The translations under genes were made by a program, and so were the position numbers. 64,000 nucleotides of DNA from positions 1 through 64,000 of IMG/VR virus record IMGVR_UViG_3300027734_000055. One strand, 5' to 3'. Positions 42,324 to 48,046 of this stretch are shown piece after piece. The notes beneath the pieces were generated by a model that did no database searches, was not told the origin of the DNA, and saw nothing but the letters and a program-made list of their open reading frames with translations. How positions within the stretch are numbered: position 1 is the stretch's first letter; each line of letters opens with the position of its first letter. The DNA comes from a virus.

Positions 42324-42567
42324 AACTCTTGTGTTCCTCTTCTCTTTCTTTGTTTAATAAGTATTGCTCTGTGTCACTCATAGGTGGGTCATATACTTTA
42401 CCTGAACCCCTTACCATTTGTCTATCAATTTCGTCTAGTTCTTTTTCTCTATCCATGAGGTCTTGCCCTGTTAAGAAATGGTTCTCATGGCAACAACTTA
42501 ACTTGTCATTCTGTTCTGCGTAGCAATAAACACAGTAATAAACATCTTTTTCAAAGTCATCACTCAT
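42313..42567 (-). CDS. Small Cys-rich acidic protein (84 aa)
   Basis: YYCVYCYAEQNDKLSCCHENHFL has C-x2-C and CC-x-x-x-H spacing that could bind zinc. The remainder is acidic helical (DREKELDEIDRQMV). Unknown function; overlaps both neighbours (8 and 11 bases). Confidence 0.65.
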   Translation of the reverse strand: MSDDFEKDVYYCVYCYAEQNDKLSCCHENHFLTGQDLMDREKELDEIDRQMVRGSGKVYDPPMSDTEQYLLNKEREEEHKSYDY

Positions 42568-42751
42568 CGTCGTCCTCCTCGTATAAAGTTTTTAAGATAA
42601 ACTTTGCCCATGATTCTGCTTTTTCCCCATCAATCAAGGATACAATGTCTATCCCCATATCATCGGCAACCTCGTTAGCCTCTTGTAAGTCTTTGCACTT
42701 ACCTACACAATACATATCGCCCTCGTTGCTTATTCCATACCATTTACTCAT
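42560..42751 (-). CDS. Small early hypothetical (63 aa)
   Basis: MSKWYGISNEGDMYCVGKCKDLQEANEVADDMGIDIVSLID fits a short beta-alpha-beta unit. A C-terminal acidic tail (EEDDDE) closes it. AGGAGG is well placed. Function unknown. Confidence 0.6.
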   Translation of the reverse strand: MSKWYGISNEGDMYCVGKCKDLQEANEVADDMGIDIVSLIDGEKAESWAKFILKTLYEEDDDE

Positions 42752-42760
42752 CTTGTCCTC

Positions 42761-42961
42761 CTAGTTTAGATTTAATTCTTTTCTTACTTCTAATTCTTTT
42801 TCCCACTTTTCTTCTTGGTGTCTTTCTTCCTCAAGTTCTGTTAAGTAGTCATCTACATATTGTGCTAGGTGTTCGGGGAAATTTATCTCTTCTTTTTTAC
42901 CATCTTCCCATTCGATATCCATAACTAACTTCCATGATGTTATTCTTTTTATATCACTCAT
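42761..42961 (-). CDS. Small acidic early protein (66 aa)
   Basis: DIKRITSWKLVMDIEWEDGKKEEINFPEHLAQYVDDYLTELEEERHQEEKWEKEL. A short N-terminal beta region followed by a charged helix. Overlaps the upstream gene by 4 bases. No domain recognised. Confidence 0.6.
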   Translation of the reverse strand: MSDIKRITSWKLVMDIEWEDGKKEEINFPEHLAQYVDDYLTELEEERHQEEKWEKELEVRKELNLN

Positions 42962-43131
42962 ACATTTACCTCCATGTTGTCAGCACAATTATTAAATCGT
43001 TTTGTTGCCTCGTGTCTTATGTCGTCCATGAGTTTAAGATATTCTTGTGGGTCTTCTACTCCCTCAATCTCATCGGCGTCTTGCATTGCGTTTAAGACAT
43101 TCTTATATATCTCGTTGGCTCTACTCATCAT
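42958..43131 (-). CDS. Small acidic early protein (57 aa)
   Basis: 57 codons, MMSRANEIYKNVLNAMQDAD then EIEGVEDPQEYLKLMDDIRHEATKR. A helical acidic protein. Ends with ATGA into the next gene and begins inside the previous one, so it is part of the overlapping series. No function seen. Confidence 0.6.
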   Translation of the reverse strand: MMSRANEIYKNVLNAMQDADEIEGVEDPQEYLKLMDDIRHEATKRFNNCADNMEVNV

Positions 43132-43297
43132 CAATCACCTCGTCTATGTCATCTACCTCAAAATTAGCCGAGTCAATTACATCTTCCTCATTAGCCGTTT
43201 CAACAAAGGTGTTGTATGCCTCGTCCTCGTTCTCTGCCTCTACTATCTTTTCATAGAATATTGTTTCTGTTGCCGTCACTAGATATTTCTTTTTCAT
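43121..43297 (-). CDS. DpnD/PcfM-like small protein (58 aa)
   Basis: MKKKYLVTATETIFYEKIVE-AENEDEAYNTF: a beta strand followed by the EAENEDEA motif, as in small DpnD/PcfM-like proteins and in the 43732 gene. AGGGAGGGAAC precedes the ATG. The Asp/Glu-rich tail (DDIDEVIDDE) is extreme. Role unknown. Confidence 0.6.
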   Translation of the reverse strand: MKKKYLVTATETIFYEKIVEAENEDEAYNTFVETANEEDVIDSANFEVDDIDEVIDDE

Positions 43298-43518
43298 GTT
43301 CCCTCCCTTTCAAAGTAATTCATACATTGTTCATAGATACCATTGAATAAGTCTTGTCCTAACTCTGTGTTGCATGAGTTTCCGTCTTCGTCCTCTGTAA
43401 TACATTTGCCTTCCAAGTCCAACAAAAATACTACATCATCATAGATTGCCTCTGCCAACTCCCCTGCTTTTTCATTTGGTGAATTGTCTATTACTTCTGT
43501 GCCGTCAATGAGTTTCAT
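43294..43518 (-). CDS. Small acidic early protein (74 aa)
   Basis: MKLIDGTEVIDNSPNEKAGELAEAIYDDVVFLLDLEGKCITEDEDGNSCNTELGQDLFNGIYEQCMNYF. Acidic, three Cys, probably two helices around a loop. Overlaps the downstream gene by 4 bases. No family recognised. Confidence 0.6.
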   Translation of the reverse strand: MKLIDGTEVIDNSPNEKAGELAEAIYDDVVFLLDLEGKCITEDEDGNSCNTELGQDLFNGIYEQCMNYFEREGT

Positions 43519-43519
43519 G

Positions 43520-43735
43520 TTATGCCTCGTATGCTCTTAAATAATCGTCAACTGCGTCTTCTACCTTTTCACCTATATATGAACCTTTGATGAGTTCGAT
43601 GCAATCCTCGTCTGAAAATGTATAACCTCGCTTTAATGCCTCTACTTTGATTTCATCATGGGTCATATCGCTCTTACCTAGTTTGCTTCTGTATATCTCG
43701 TTTGTGACTCGTTCTATTTCGTTAAATAGGTTCAT
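43520..43735 (-). CDS. Small acidic early protein (71 aa)
   Basis: MNLFNEIERVTNEIYRSKLGKSDMTHDEIKVEALKRGYTFSDEDCIELI-type helix-loop-helix sequence. Overlaps the next gene by 4 bases. Function unknown; same style as its neighbours. Confidence 0.6.
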   Translation of the reverse strand: MNLFNEIERVTNEIYRSKLGKSDMTHDEIKVEALKRGYTFSDEDCIELIKGSYIGEKVEDAVDDYLRAYEA

Positions 43736-43941
43736 GCTTGTGCCTCCAATGGTTTAACTTCTTCTGCCTCTGTTCCATAAATTTCCATGGTTTCGTAGTC
43801 TTCTTGGTTCTCAAACTCACCTATCTCGTTTGATTCGTGGACTTGGTTAATCGCTTCGTCCTCGGACTCGGCTTCTACATAGAACACTTCGCACTCGGTA
43901 AACGAAACTCTTCTTGGTATGCTGACTTTAAATGTTTTCAT
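43732..43941 (-). CDS. DpnD/PcfM-like small acidic protein (69 aa)
   Basis: MKTFKVSIPRRVSFTECEVF-YVEAESEDEAINQVHES has the same strand plus EAESEDEA signature as the 43121 product, so the two may be distant paralogues. Acidic C-terminus (YGTEAEEVKPLEAQA). Overlaps both neighbours by 4 bases. Confidence 0.6.
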   Translation of the reverse strand: MKTFKVSIPRRVSFTECEVFYVEAESEDEAINQVHESNEIGEFENQEDYETMEIYGTEAEEVKPLEAQA

Positions 43942-44159
43942 AGTGTTTCCTCCTTAAAAGATACATCACAAGTTAACTTCCAATTATCAAAATACCCTTT
44001 TCTTTCTATACCAAACTCCATCAACTTATCTTCAAACATCTTTAGTATTTCCTCATACATATCCTCACTGATGTCCGATAGGTCTGCTTGTAGTCCGTTG
44101 TTCTCTACGAATACTTCTGCCTTTGCTTGCATTACTTCGTCTTCGATGTTGATAGTCAT
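43938..44159 (-). CDS. Small acidic early protein (73 aa)
   Basis: MTINIEDEVMQAKAEVFVENNGLQADLSDISEDMYEEILKMFEDKLMEFGIERKGYF. Acidic, largely helical. Coupled by ATGA to both neighbours. No function can be read from the sequence. Confidence 0.6.
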   Translation of the reverse strand: MTINIEDEVMQAKAEVFVENNGLQADLSDISEDMYEEILKMFEDKLMEFGIERKGYFDNWKLTCDVSFKEETL

Positions 44160-44383
44160 ACTATCCTCCCTATTGACTCCATGAATAACTCTCTTAACTG
44201 AATGTCTATGTTCTCACCTCGTCGGTGTTTCTCGTATAGCGTGGTAAAAGGTAGCCTTTCCATGACAACATAGTCCCTTTCTCGTGCTTCCTCTGCTATG
44301 TCTTCGTCATCAACTAAACCTAGATCGATTGACATATACTCGGTGTTAATTTCACCCTCGTTGCGTTTGATATCTACTATCAT
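44156..44383 (-). CDS. Small early hypothetical (75 aa)
   Basis: MIVDIKRNEGEINTEYMSIDLGLVDDEDIAEEARERDYVVMERLPFTTLYEKHRRGENIDIQLREL. Beta N-terminus and acidic helix. Overlaps neighbours by 4 bases. Unknown. Confidence 0.6.
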   Translation of the reverse strand: MIVDIKRNEGEINTEYMSIDLGLVDDEDIAEEARERDYVVMERLPFTTLYEKHRRGENIDIQLRELFMESIGRIV

Positions 44384-44565
44384 AGTATTTTCCCTTTTAA
44401 TAAGTCGTTAATTAAAGCTATATAGCTACTTGCCATGACTGATTTAAACTTTGGGTCAGTAAGCCCTCCTAAAAATTGCTCGGCATCACTCGGTGTTAAA
44501 AATGCCTTTGTTAATTGTTTATTAGTATAAGAATTGTATCCACTTGCTAAAAAGACCTTAACCAT
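44380..44565 (-). CDS. Small early hypothetical (61 aa)
   Basis: MVKVFLASGYNSYTNKQLTKAFLTPSDAEQFLGGLTDPKFKSVMASSYIALINDLLKG. Less acidic than its neighbours and Ser/Thr-rich. One base separates it from the upstream gene. No known family. Confidence 0.6.
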   Translation of the reverse strand: MVKVFLASGYNSYTNKQLTKAFLTPSDAEQFLGGLTDPKFKSVMASSYIALINDLLKGKIL

Positions 44566-44566
44566 G

Positions 44567-45019
44567 TTATTCCCCTAGTTTGCGTTGTTGAAGTTTGATG
44601 ATGTGATACCCTGTGACACTTTCATATCCGAGTGTTTCTAATACTTCGTGAGGGTTTGGGTAATACCCTTCCTCTTCTTCAAACTTTTTAGCTTCTTCGT
44701 CATACTCGGTTTCCAAATCTTTATGATCTCTAAAATCTATGCTCTCGTTTACATCTGATGCGTCATAGGTGCAACTATCCCCTACAATTACATACAACAA
44801 GTCCTCGTCTTCTTTAGGGTTCATAGAAAAACTAGCGATATCTACCCATTTAAAGTCTTCATGTTGTTGAAGGGGAACGAGGGTATAGTCCCCTATTATC
44901 TGAATATCTGCCCACTTCTGTTCACCGAATGCAAAGACTCGCTTTCCGTCTTTTTCCCATATCTCACAATCCCACGATGACCATTTATAAGGTCTTAACA
45001 TTTTTCTCTGCTTTTCCAT
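44567..45019 (-). CDS. First gene of small-protein operon (150 aa)
   Basis: The N-terminal half (RMLRPYKWSSWDCEIWEKDGKRVFAFGEQKWADIQIIGDYTLVPLQQHED) looks like a beta-sheet domain; the C-terminal half is acidic (DRDHKDLETEYDEEAKKFEEEEGYYPNPHEVLETL). GGAGGCAAT precedes the ATG, 32 bases after the predicted transcription start of a strong promoter, so it should be among the first products made. Function unknown. Confidence 0.65.
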   Translation of the reverse strand: MEKQRKMLRPYKWSSWDCEIWEKDGKRVFAFGEQKWADIQIIGDYTLVPLQQHEDFKWVDIASFSMNPKEDEDLLYVIVGDSCTYDASDVNESIDFRDHKDLETEYDEEAKKFEEEEGYYPNPHEVLETLGYESVTGYHIIKLQQRKLGE

Positions 45020-45057
45020 ATTGCCTCCTAGTTAATAAAATATACTGCCTGTCACTA

Positions 45058-45085
45058 ATCATACCTATCCTATACTATATGTCAA
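45058..45085 (-). promoter_or_regulatory. Strong leftward early promoter
   Basis: TTGACA (45080-45085), a 16-base spacer and TATGAT (45058-45063) on the - strand. Predicted +1 near 45051. It would drive the small-protein bank and possibly the whole replication arm down to 25.4 kb. Confidence 0.8.
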
Positions 45086-45130
45086 GTAGTATTTACTAAT
45101 TATATTTATAGGGGTTTTGTAGGTCGGCTT

Positions 45131-45760
45131 GTTTAATACTTGAGTGATCTACTAGGGTTTTACTGCCTATATACTTGACTCTTTTACTAGGTTATCTCTG
45201 CCAAAACTATGTTTACCTTTTAAAACAATGACTTACCTAGTTTTACTTGGTTTTGAGTCCCTCGTAAGTGCTTGATTATAAACATGTTCTCAATGTTCTA
45301 CTTTGTTAACTTTACGAATAGCTACATGGAACATGGAAATAGAGAGGAAATGAAAATGGTAAGTCCTTGTTATATATAAATAAATATTTTTATTATTATT
45401 ATTATAATGCTTATTTTTTGTGCAATGTTCCATGTTCTTGCTCTTCGACGATAGTGATAGGGGTTTTGCTTTTCACTGCGCAAAGAGCCTTCTTTGTCAC
45501 CAAGTCTTTCCAAGTTTTACCCTCCGTCCCCTATGTTAACCGAGTAGGAACATGGGAACAAACCTTGTAAATCAAAGACTTACCTAAAAAAAGTAGGAAC
45601 ACAGAGTGGAACAAAGTAGGAACAAAGTGGAACATGGCTTTTCCGAGGTTAAACTTGGTCATGACTAGGGAATTCCCCGTGAGCAATTGGCTTTGATACC
45701 TGTTCCCTCCCCCGTCTCGTACGATCCCCCCTAAATTAAATACTTGAGTAAAACAGTCAA
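45131..45760. other. Gene-free origin-like region
   Basis: This is the core of a 908-base stretch (45020-45927) with no credible gene. It holds repeated GGAACA elements in both orientations (45287-45305, 45326-45334, 45426-45437, 45545-45560, 45591-45636), repeated TTTAACTTGG/TTTACTTGG elements (45241, 45648, 45868), and an almost pure A/T tract at 45370-45420 that could melt easily. Iterons, AT-rich tract and early promoters together suggest a replication origin. Origin activity is inference. Confidence 0.55.
45591..45636. repeat. Tandem GTAGGAACA/GTGGAACA iterons
   Basis: Four head-to-tail units of 11-12 bases with the core AGT(A)GGAACA: AGTAGGAACAC, AGAGTGGAACAA, AGTAGGAACAA and AGTGGAACATGG. 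A fifth unit lies at 45544-45552, and inverted copies lie upstream. Such spacing is typical of initiator-binding iterons. Confidence 0.65.
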
Positions 45761-45764
45761 CTAC

Positions 45765-45798
45765 TAAAAAAGAAAAAGCCCTACTTTGAATAGGGCTT
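45765..45798 (-). terminator. Rho-independent terminator (leftward)
   Basis: Stem AAGCCCTA/TAGGGCTT (45776-45783 and 45791-45798) with a 7-base loop; on the - strand it is followed by TTTTCTTTTTT. It ends the short operon at 45928-46426 and insulates the origin-like region. Confidence 0.8.
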
Positions 45799-45804
45799 AG
45801 TCTC

Positions 45805-45830
45805 ACTGAGTTAACTAGGTTTAACTCAGT
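45805..45830. repeat. Perfect 10-bp inverted repeat
   Basis: ACTGAGTTAA - ctaggt - TTAACTCAGT. There is no T-run on either side, so it is more likely a protein site or cruciform than a terminator. A second inverted repeat GTTTAA-cttgg-TTAAAC (45868-45884) lies 40 bases downstream. Confidence 0.6.
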
Positions 45831-45927
45831 TATCACGCGGGTTGACCTTGCTGACAGCGTTCACTTTGTTTAACTTGGTTAAACCGCATGAGCTGATATG
45901 TGGCCTTGAATATTAAGTAATGCATGG

Positions 45928-46095
45928 TTATGCCTCGGGGTGATTGTGTGTGAATGCTTCTTGGCCTAGTCTAATTAGTTTAACGGCCTCCATGATAGTT
46001 AACCCGTGATGCTCGGCATACTTTTCATAGGTTAAGTAATTATTACGCCAGTCTAAATAGATATTGATTAACGTGGTTCTGTTTTCTGTAAACAT
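45928..46095 (-). CDS. Small early protein (55 aa)
   Basis: The start is taken at 46095 (MFTENRTTLINIYLDW) because AAGGGGG lies five bases upstream; an in-frame start at 46149 lies inside the previous gene. The C-terminal motif LTIMEAVKLIRLGQEAFTHN is common in phage early proteins. Function unknown. Confidence 0.65.
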   Translation of the reverse strand: MFTENRTTLINIYLDWRNNYLTYEKYAEHHGLTIMEAVKLIRLGQEAFTHNHPEA

Positions 46096-46105
46096 GGTGA
46101 CCCCC

Positions 46106-46426
46106 TTAGAATTGCTGAAATATAAAATGGTTAACGCCGTCAACCTCATGAGAACCTAGCAACCAAGTGTTATCTTGTAAAAAGTCCTCGACCTCCTCGC
46201 TATCTCCGACCATATCGCCGTAAGTATCTCTGACTTCTTTTTCTGATAGCTCACTAAAGCCACAGCATAGGGCGATAACATCAAGTTCCATATCTTCACC
46301 CGCGTCAACCTCGTACTGTTCAAGGGCATTGAATAGAATCTCTAAGCCCTCATAGCTAAACTGCTCACCTCTTCCCATATCTTTAAATGCTTTTCTAAAA
46401 TCATAATCGTTGATTGTCTGATACAT
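46106..46426 (-). CDS. Conserved small early phage protein (106 aa)
   Basis: MYQTINDYDFRKAFKDMGRGEQFSYEGLEILFNALEQYEVDAGEDMELDVIALCCGFSELSEKEV. This pattern (RGEQFS...LF-x2-LE-x2-E...ELDVIALCC) is a widespread phage and plasmid orphan family of unknown function. TAGGGAG lies upstream, and a promoter places +1 about 33 bases before the ATG. Confidence 0.75.
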   Translation of the reverse strand: MYQTINDYDFRKAFKDMGRGEQFSYEGLEILFNALEQYEVDAGEDMELDVIALCCGFSELSEKEVRDTYGDMVGDSEEVEDFLQDNTWLLGSHEVDGVNHFIFQQF

Positions 46427-46465
46427 AATTAAACTCCCTAGTTATTAATTAAATACTACGATTCA

Positions 46466-46493
46466 AGGATACATTAATTAAAATAAATGTCAA
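46466..46493 (-). promoter_or_regulatory. Leftward early promoter
   Basis: TTGACA (46488-46493), a 16-base spacer and TATCCT (46466-46471). Predicted +1 near 46459. It drives the 46426-45928 pair, which ends at the terminator at 45765-45798. Confidence 0.65.
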
Positions 46494-46542
46494 CTAATAT
46501 TTTACAATTATAAGCAAATAGATAAAAGGCCCCCACCTCGGA

Positions 46543-46565
46543 CCCCTACCCACCCCCCACCCCCC
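46543..46565 (-). other. G-quadruplex motif
   Basis: On the - strand: six G, T, six G, T, three G, TA, four G, with another run of five G to 46530. This fits the strict G3+N1-7 rule. It lies in a 418-base gap (46427-46844) of very AT-rich DNA, about 50 bases upstream of the leftward promoter. The rest of the gap holds nothing that I can identify beyond short A/T runs. Confidence 0.6.
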
Positions 46566-46844
46566 AAAAATTTTAAAAGGAATTATTTTTTATCTTCTAC
46601 ACTTAGACTTACACGAACGATGTAATAAAAAGTGAAATACCCCCATACCAAATAAAAAGGGTAAACAAAAAAATATTTTGCAAAAAAAGTTGAAAGTTTA
46701 GTTAGTAAAGTTTCATTCAAAAGAAAGGAAAAGGTAAAACGAATGAAAACAAAAGGAGGGCGCAGATTTAATAGTTAGTGCATACTAAGTAGAAAGCCAA
46801 AAAATACTTAGCTTACTATGTCCTCTGATGTTGGCTTGACCGCC

Positions 46845-47186
46845 CTAGATTGCTTTTGGATCGAGGTTATAAAGCTCGCAGTAGGTATTAGACAAAGCCT
46901 TAAAAGATCTACCATGTTTATCCCAGGCCGGGTCTTTAGAAACATAGAGGGCAAGATGTGCCATCTCGTGAAGCAAAGTTGATTGAATAGTATAGAAGTG
47001 ACCACATACTTCGGAGCTTATTTCGATAGCCATGTCAACTTCGTCAAAACAACCGTATATATCTATACTTTTAATAACACGGAATTTAAGTTTACTTGCG
47101 GGAGGGAGTTTAAATTTATCGAATGGAGGCAGCTTAGCAAACGCCGTGTACAAAATAGCTAGGTATTGTGGCTTTAAAACTGTCAA
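46845..47186 (-). CDS. SprT-like zinc metallopeptidase (113 aa)
   Basis: Motif STLLHEMAHLALYV (HEMAH = HExxH) followed by the third ligand in WDKHGRSFKALSNTYCEL, the SprT pattern. SprT-like proteins of phages and of the Spartan group act on DNA-associated proteins. The start is the TTG at 47186, overlapping the upstream stop (TTGA); the first ~40 residues (TVLKPQYLAILYTAF) precede the strand that leads to the zinc site. Confidence 0.8.
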   Translation of the reverse strand: MTVLKPQYLAILYTAFAKLPPFDKFKLPPASKLKFRVIKSIDIYGCFDEVDMAIEISSEVCGHFYTIQSTLLHEMAHLALYVSKDPAWDKHGRSFKALSNTYCELYNLDPKAI

Positions 47187-47305
47187 AATGAAAAAACCTG
47201 AAAGAAATACCAAGCAGTATTACCAGTAAAAACAAGTTCAGCCTCAGCGGTATGAATCCACCAAAGCAAAATCCCTGCAATAGTAATTAGAATTAAGTCT
47301 TTCAT
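47183..47305 (-). CDS. Tiny membrane or secreted peptide (40 aa)
   Basis: 40 codons: MKDLILITIAGILLWWIHTA is a hydrophobic helix, followed by a short tail ending YFFQVFSF. Its stop overlaps the TTG of the SprT gene, which suggests coupled translation. It may tether or regulate the SprT protein, or be an independent early membrane peptide. GAGG sits 12 bases upstream, a little far. Confidence 0.5.
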   Translation of the reverse strand: MKDLILITIAGILLWWIHTAEAELVFTGNTAWYFFQVFSF

Positions 47306-47337
47306 AAGAGTATTTTACCTCTTTTTAATATAAACTA

Positions 47338-47346
47338 TGTTACAAT
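47338..47346 (+). promoter_or_regulatory. Extended -10 promoter candidate for late operon
   Basis: TGTTACAAT (extended -10 with TG two bases before TACAAT), 47 bases before the terminase operon start. The -35 at 47318-47323 (CCTCTT) is poor. It is the only rightward candidate upstream of the terminase gene, and phage late promoters often need an activator. Confidence 0.4.
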
Positions 47347-47392
47347 CGGCAATAAAGCTGCAAATAATTTCACAAGGTGTAATCAGCGACAC

Positions 47393-48046
47393 ATGACAGA
47401 CCCGAATACTCAACAAAATCAACAAGATAAACCCAATAACGACGTGGTTATTGTGCCTTTTATCGAAGAAAATATACCTATACCCAAGAATGCTAGGGAT
47501 GCCCTACCAAGTATGACGTCGGAAGACGAAGTTATGCTCAGGGCGCAAACTATTAAAGAAGTAAGTGACATTATGGGTGAAGAAATTGTGCCAAATGCAA
47601 AAAATATTAAAGAAGCTGAAGATTTAGCACGCAAAATGGTAGAAAACCCAGGCCTAAAACAAGAATACGGTATATATGCTAACGAAACTGTGGCTTACTT
47701 AGGTGGGTTAGTAGGAACTTACAACCACATGATCGTAAAAGACCTAGCAGATTTGAAGTTATTCGTAGTAAATAAGTTGGTCGAAATTGTGCATCACCAA
47801 GATAGTAATATAAAAGAACAAATTACAGCATTAAGATCTATTGGTGAGGTCGATGGCATAGATGCATTTAAGAAGAAGACAGAAGTCATCCACAAAATGG
47901 AGACAATGGAAGAAGTTGAAACTGAGTTACTATCCATGTTGAAAGAATTAAAAGCGAAAGCATTATTAAAGCCTAAATCAGAAACGATAGACGCAGAAAT
48001 TGTAGAAGATGACAGAGACGACACCGAAACCAAAACTGACAAGTGA
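47393..48046 (+). CDS. Terminase small subunit-like protein (217 aa)
   Basis: Immediately upstream of and overlapping TerL by 38 bases, the standard position for TerS. The sequence has an N-terminal disordered part, a helical centre (AQTIKEVSDIMGEEIVPNAKNIKEAEDLARKM) and a charged C-terminal helix. A clear HTH is not obvious by eye, so identification rests on position and helical composition. TerS would bind DNA at pac or cos and activate TerL. Confidence 0.6.
   Translation: MTDPNTQQNQQDKPNNDVVIVPFIEENIPIPKNARDALPSMTSEDEVMLRAQTIKEVSDIMGEEIVPNAKNIKEAEDLARKMVENPGLKQEYGIYANETVAYLGGLVGTYNHMIVKDLADLKLFVVNKLVEIVHHQDSNIKEQITALRSIGEVDGIDAFKKKTEVIHKMETMEEVETELLSMLKELKAKALLKPKSETIDAEIVEDDRDDTETKTDK

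Noticed and set aside
45660-45740. Possible tRNA or attachment site in the GC-richer patch
   Set aside because: No cloverleaf, no TTCGA-type T-loop and no integrase gene in the window. No tRNA gene was found anywhere.
45531-45836. 101-codon frame on the - strand in the origin-like region
   Set aside because: It runs through the iterons and over the terminator, has no ribosome site, and its product has no family resemblance. Chance open frame.
46743-46778. 11-codon frame (MKTKGGRRFNS) with a purine-rich upstream run
   Set aside because: Too short to evaluate, no coupling to other genes, and in an A-rich region where AGGA-like runs arise by chance.
46785-46811. Inverted repeat CTAAGTA/TACTTAG downstream of SprT-like gene
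   Set aside because: No T-run in the direction of transcription and a weak AT-rich stem; not convincing as a terminator.
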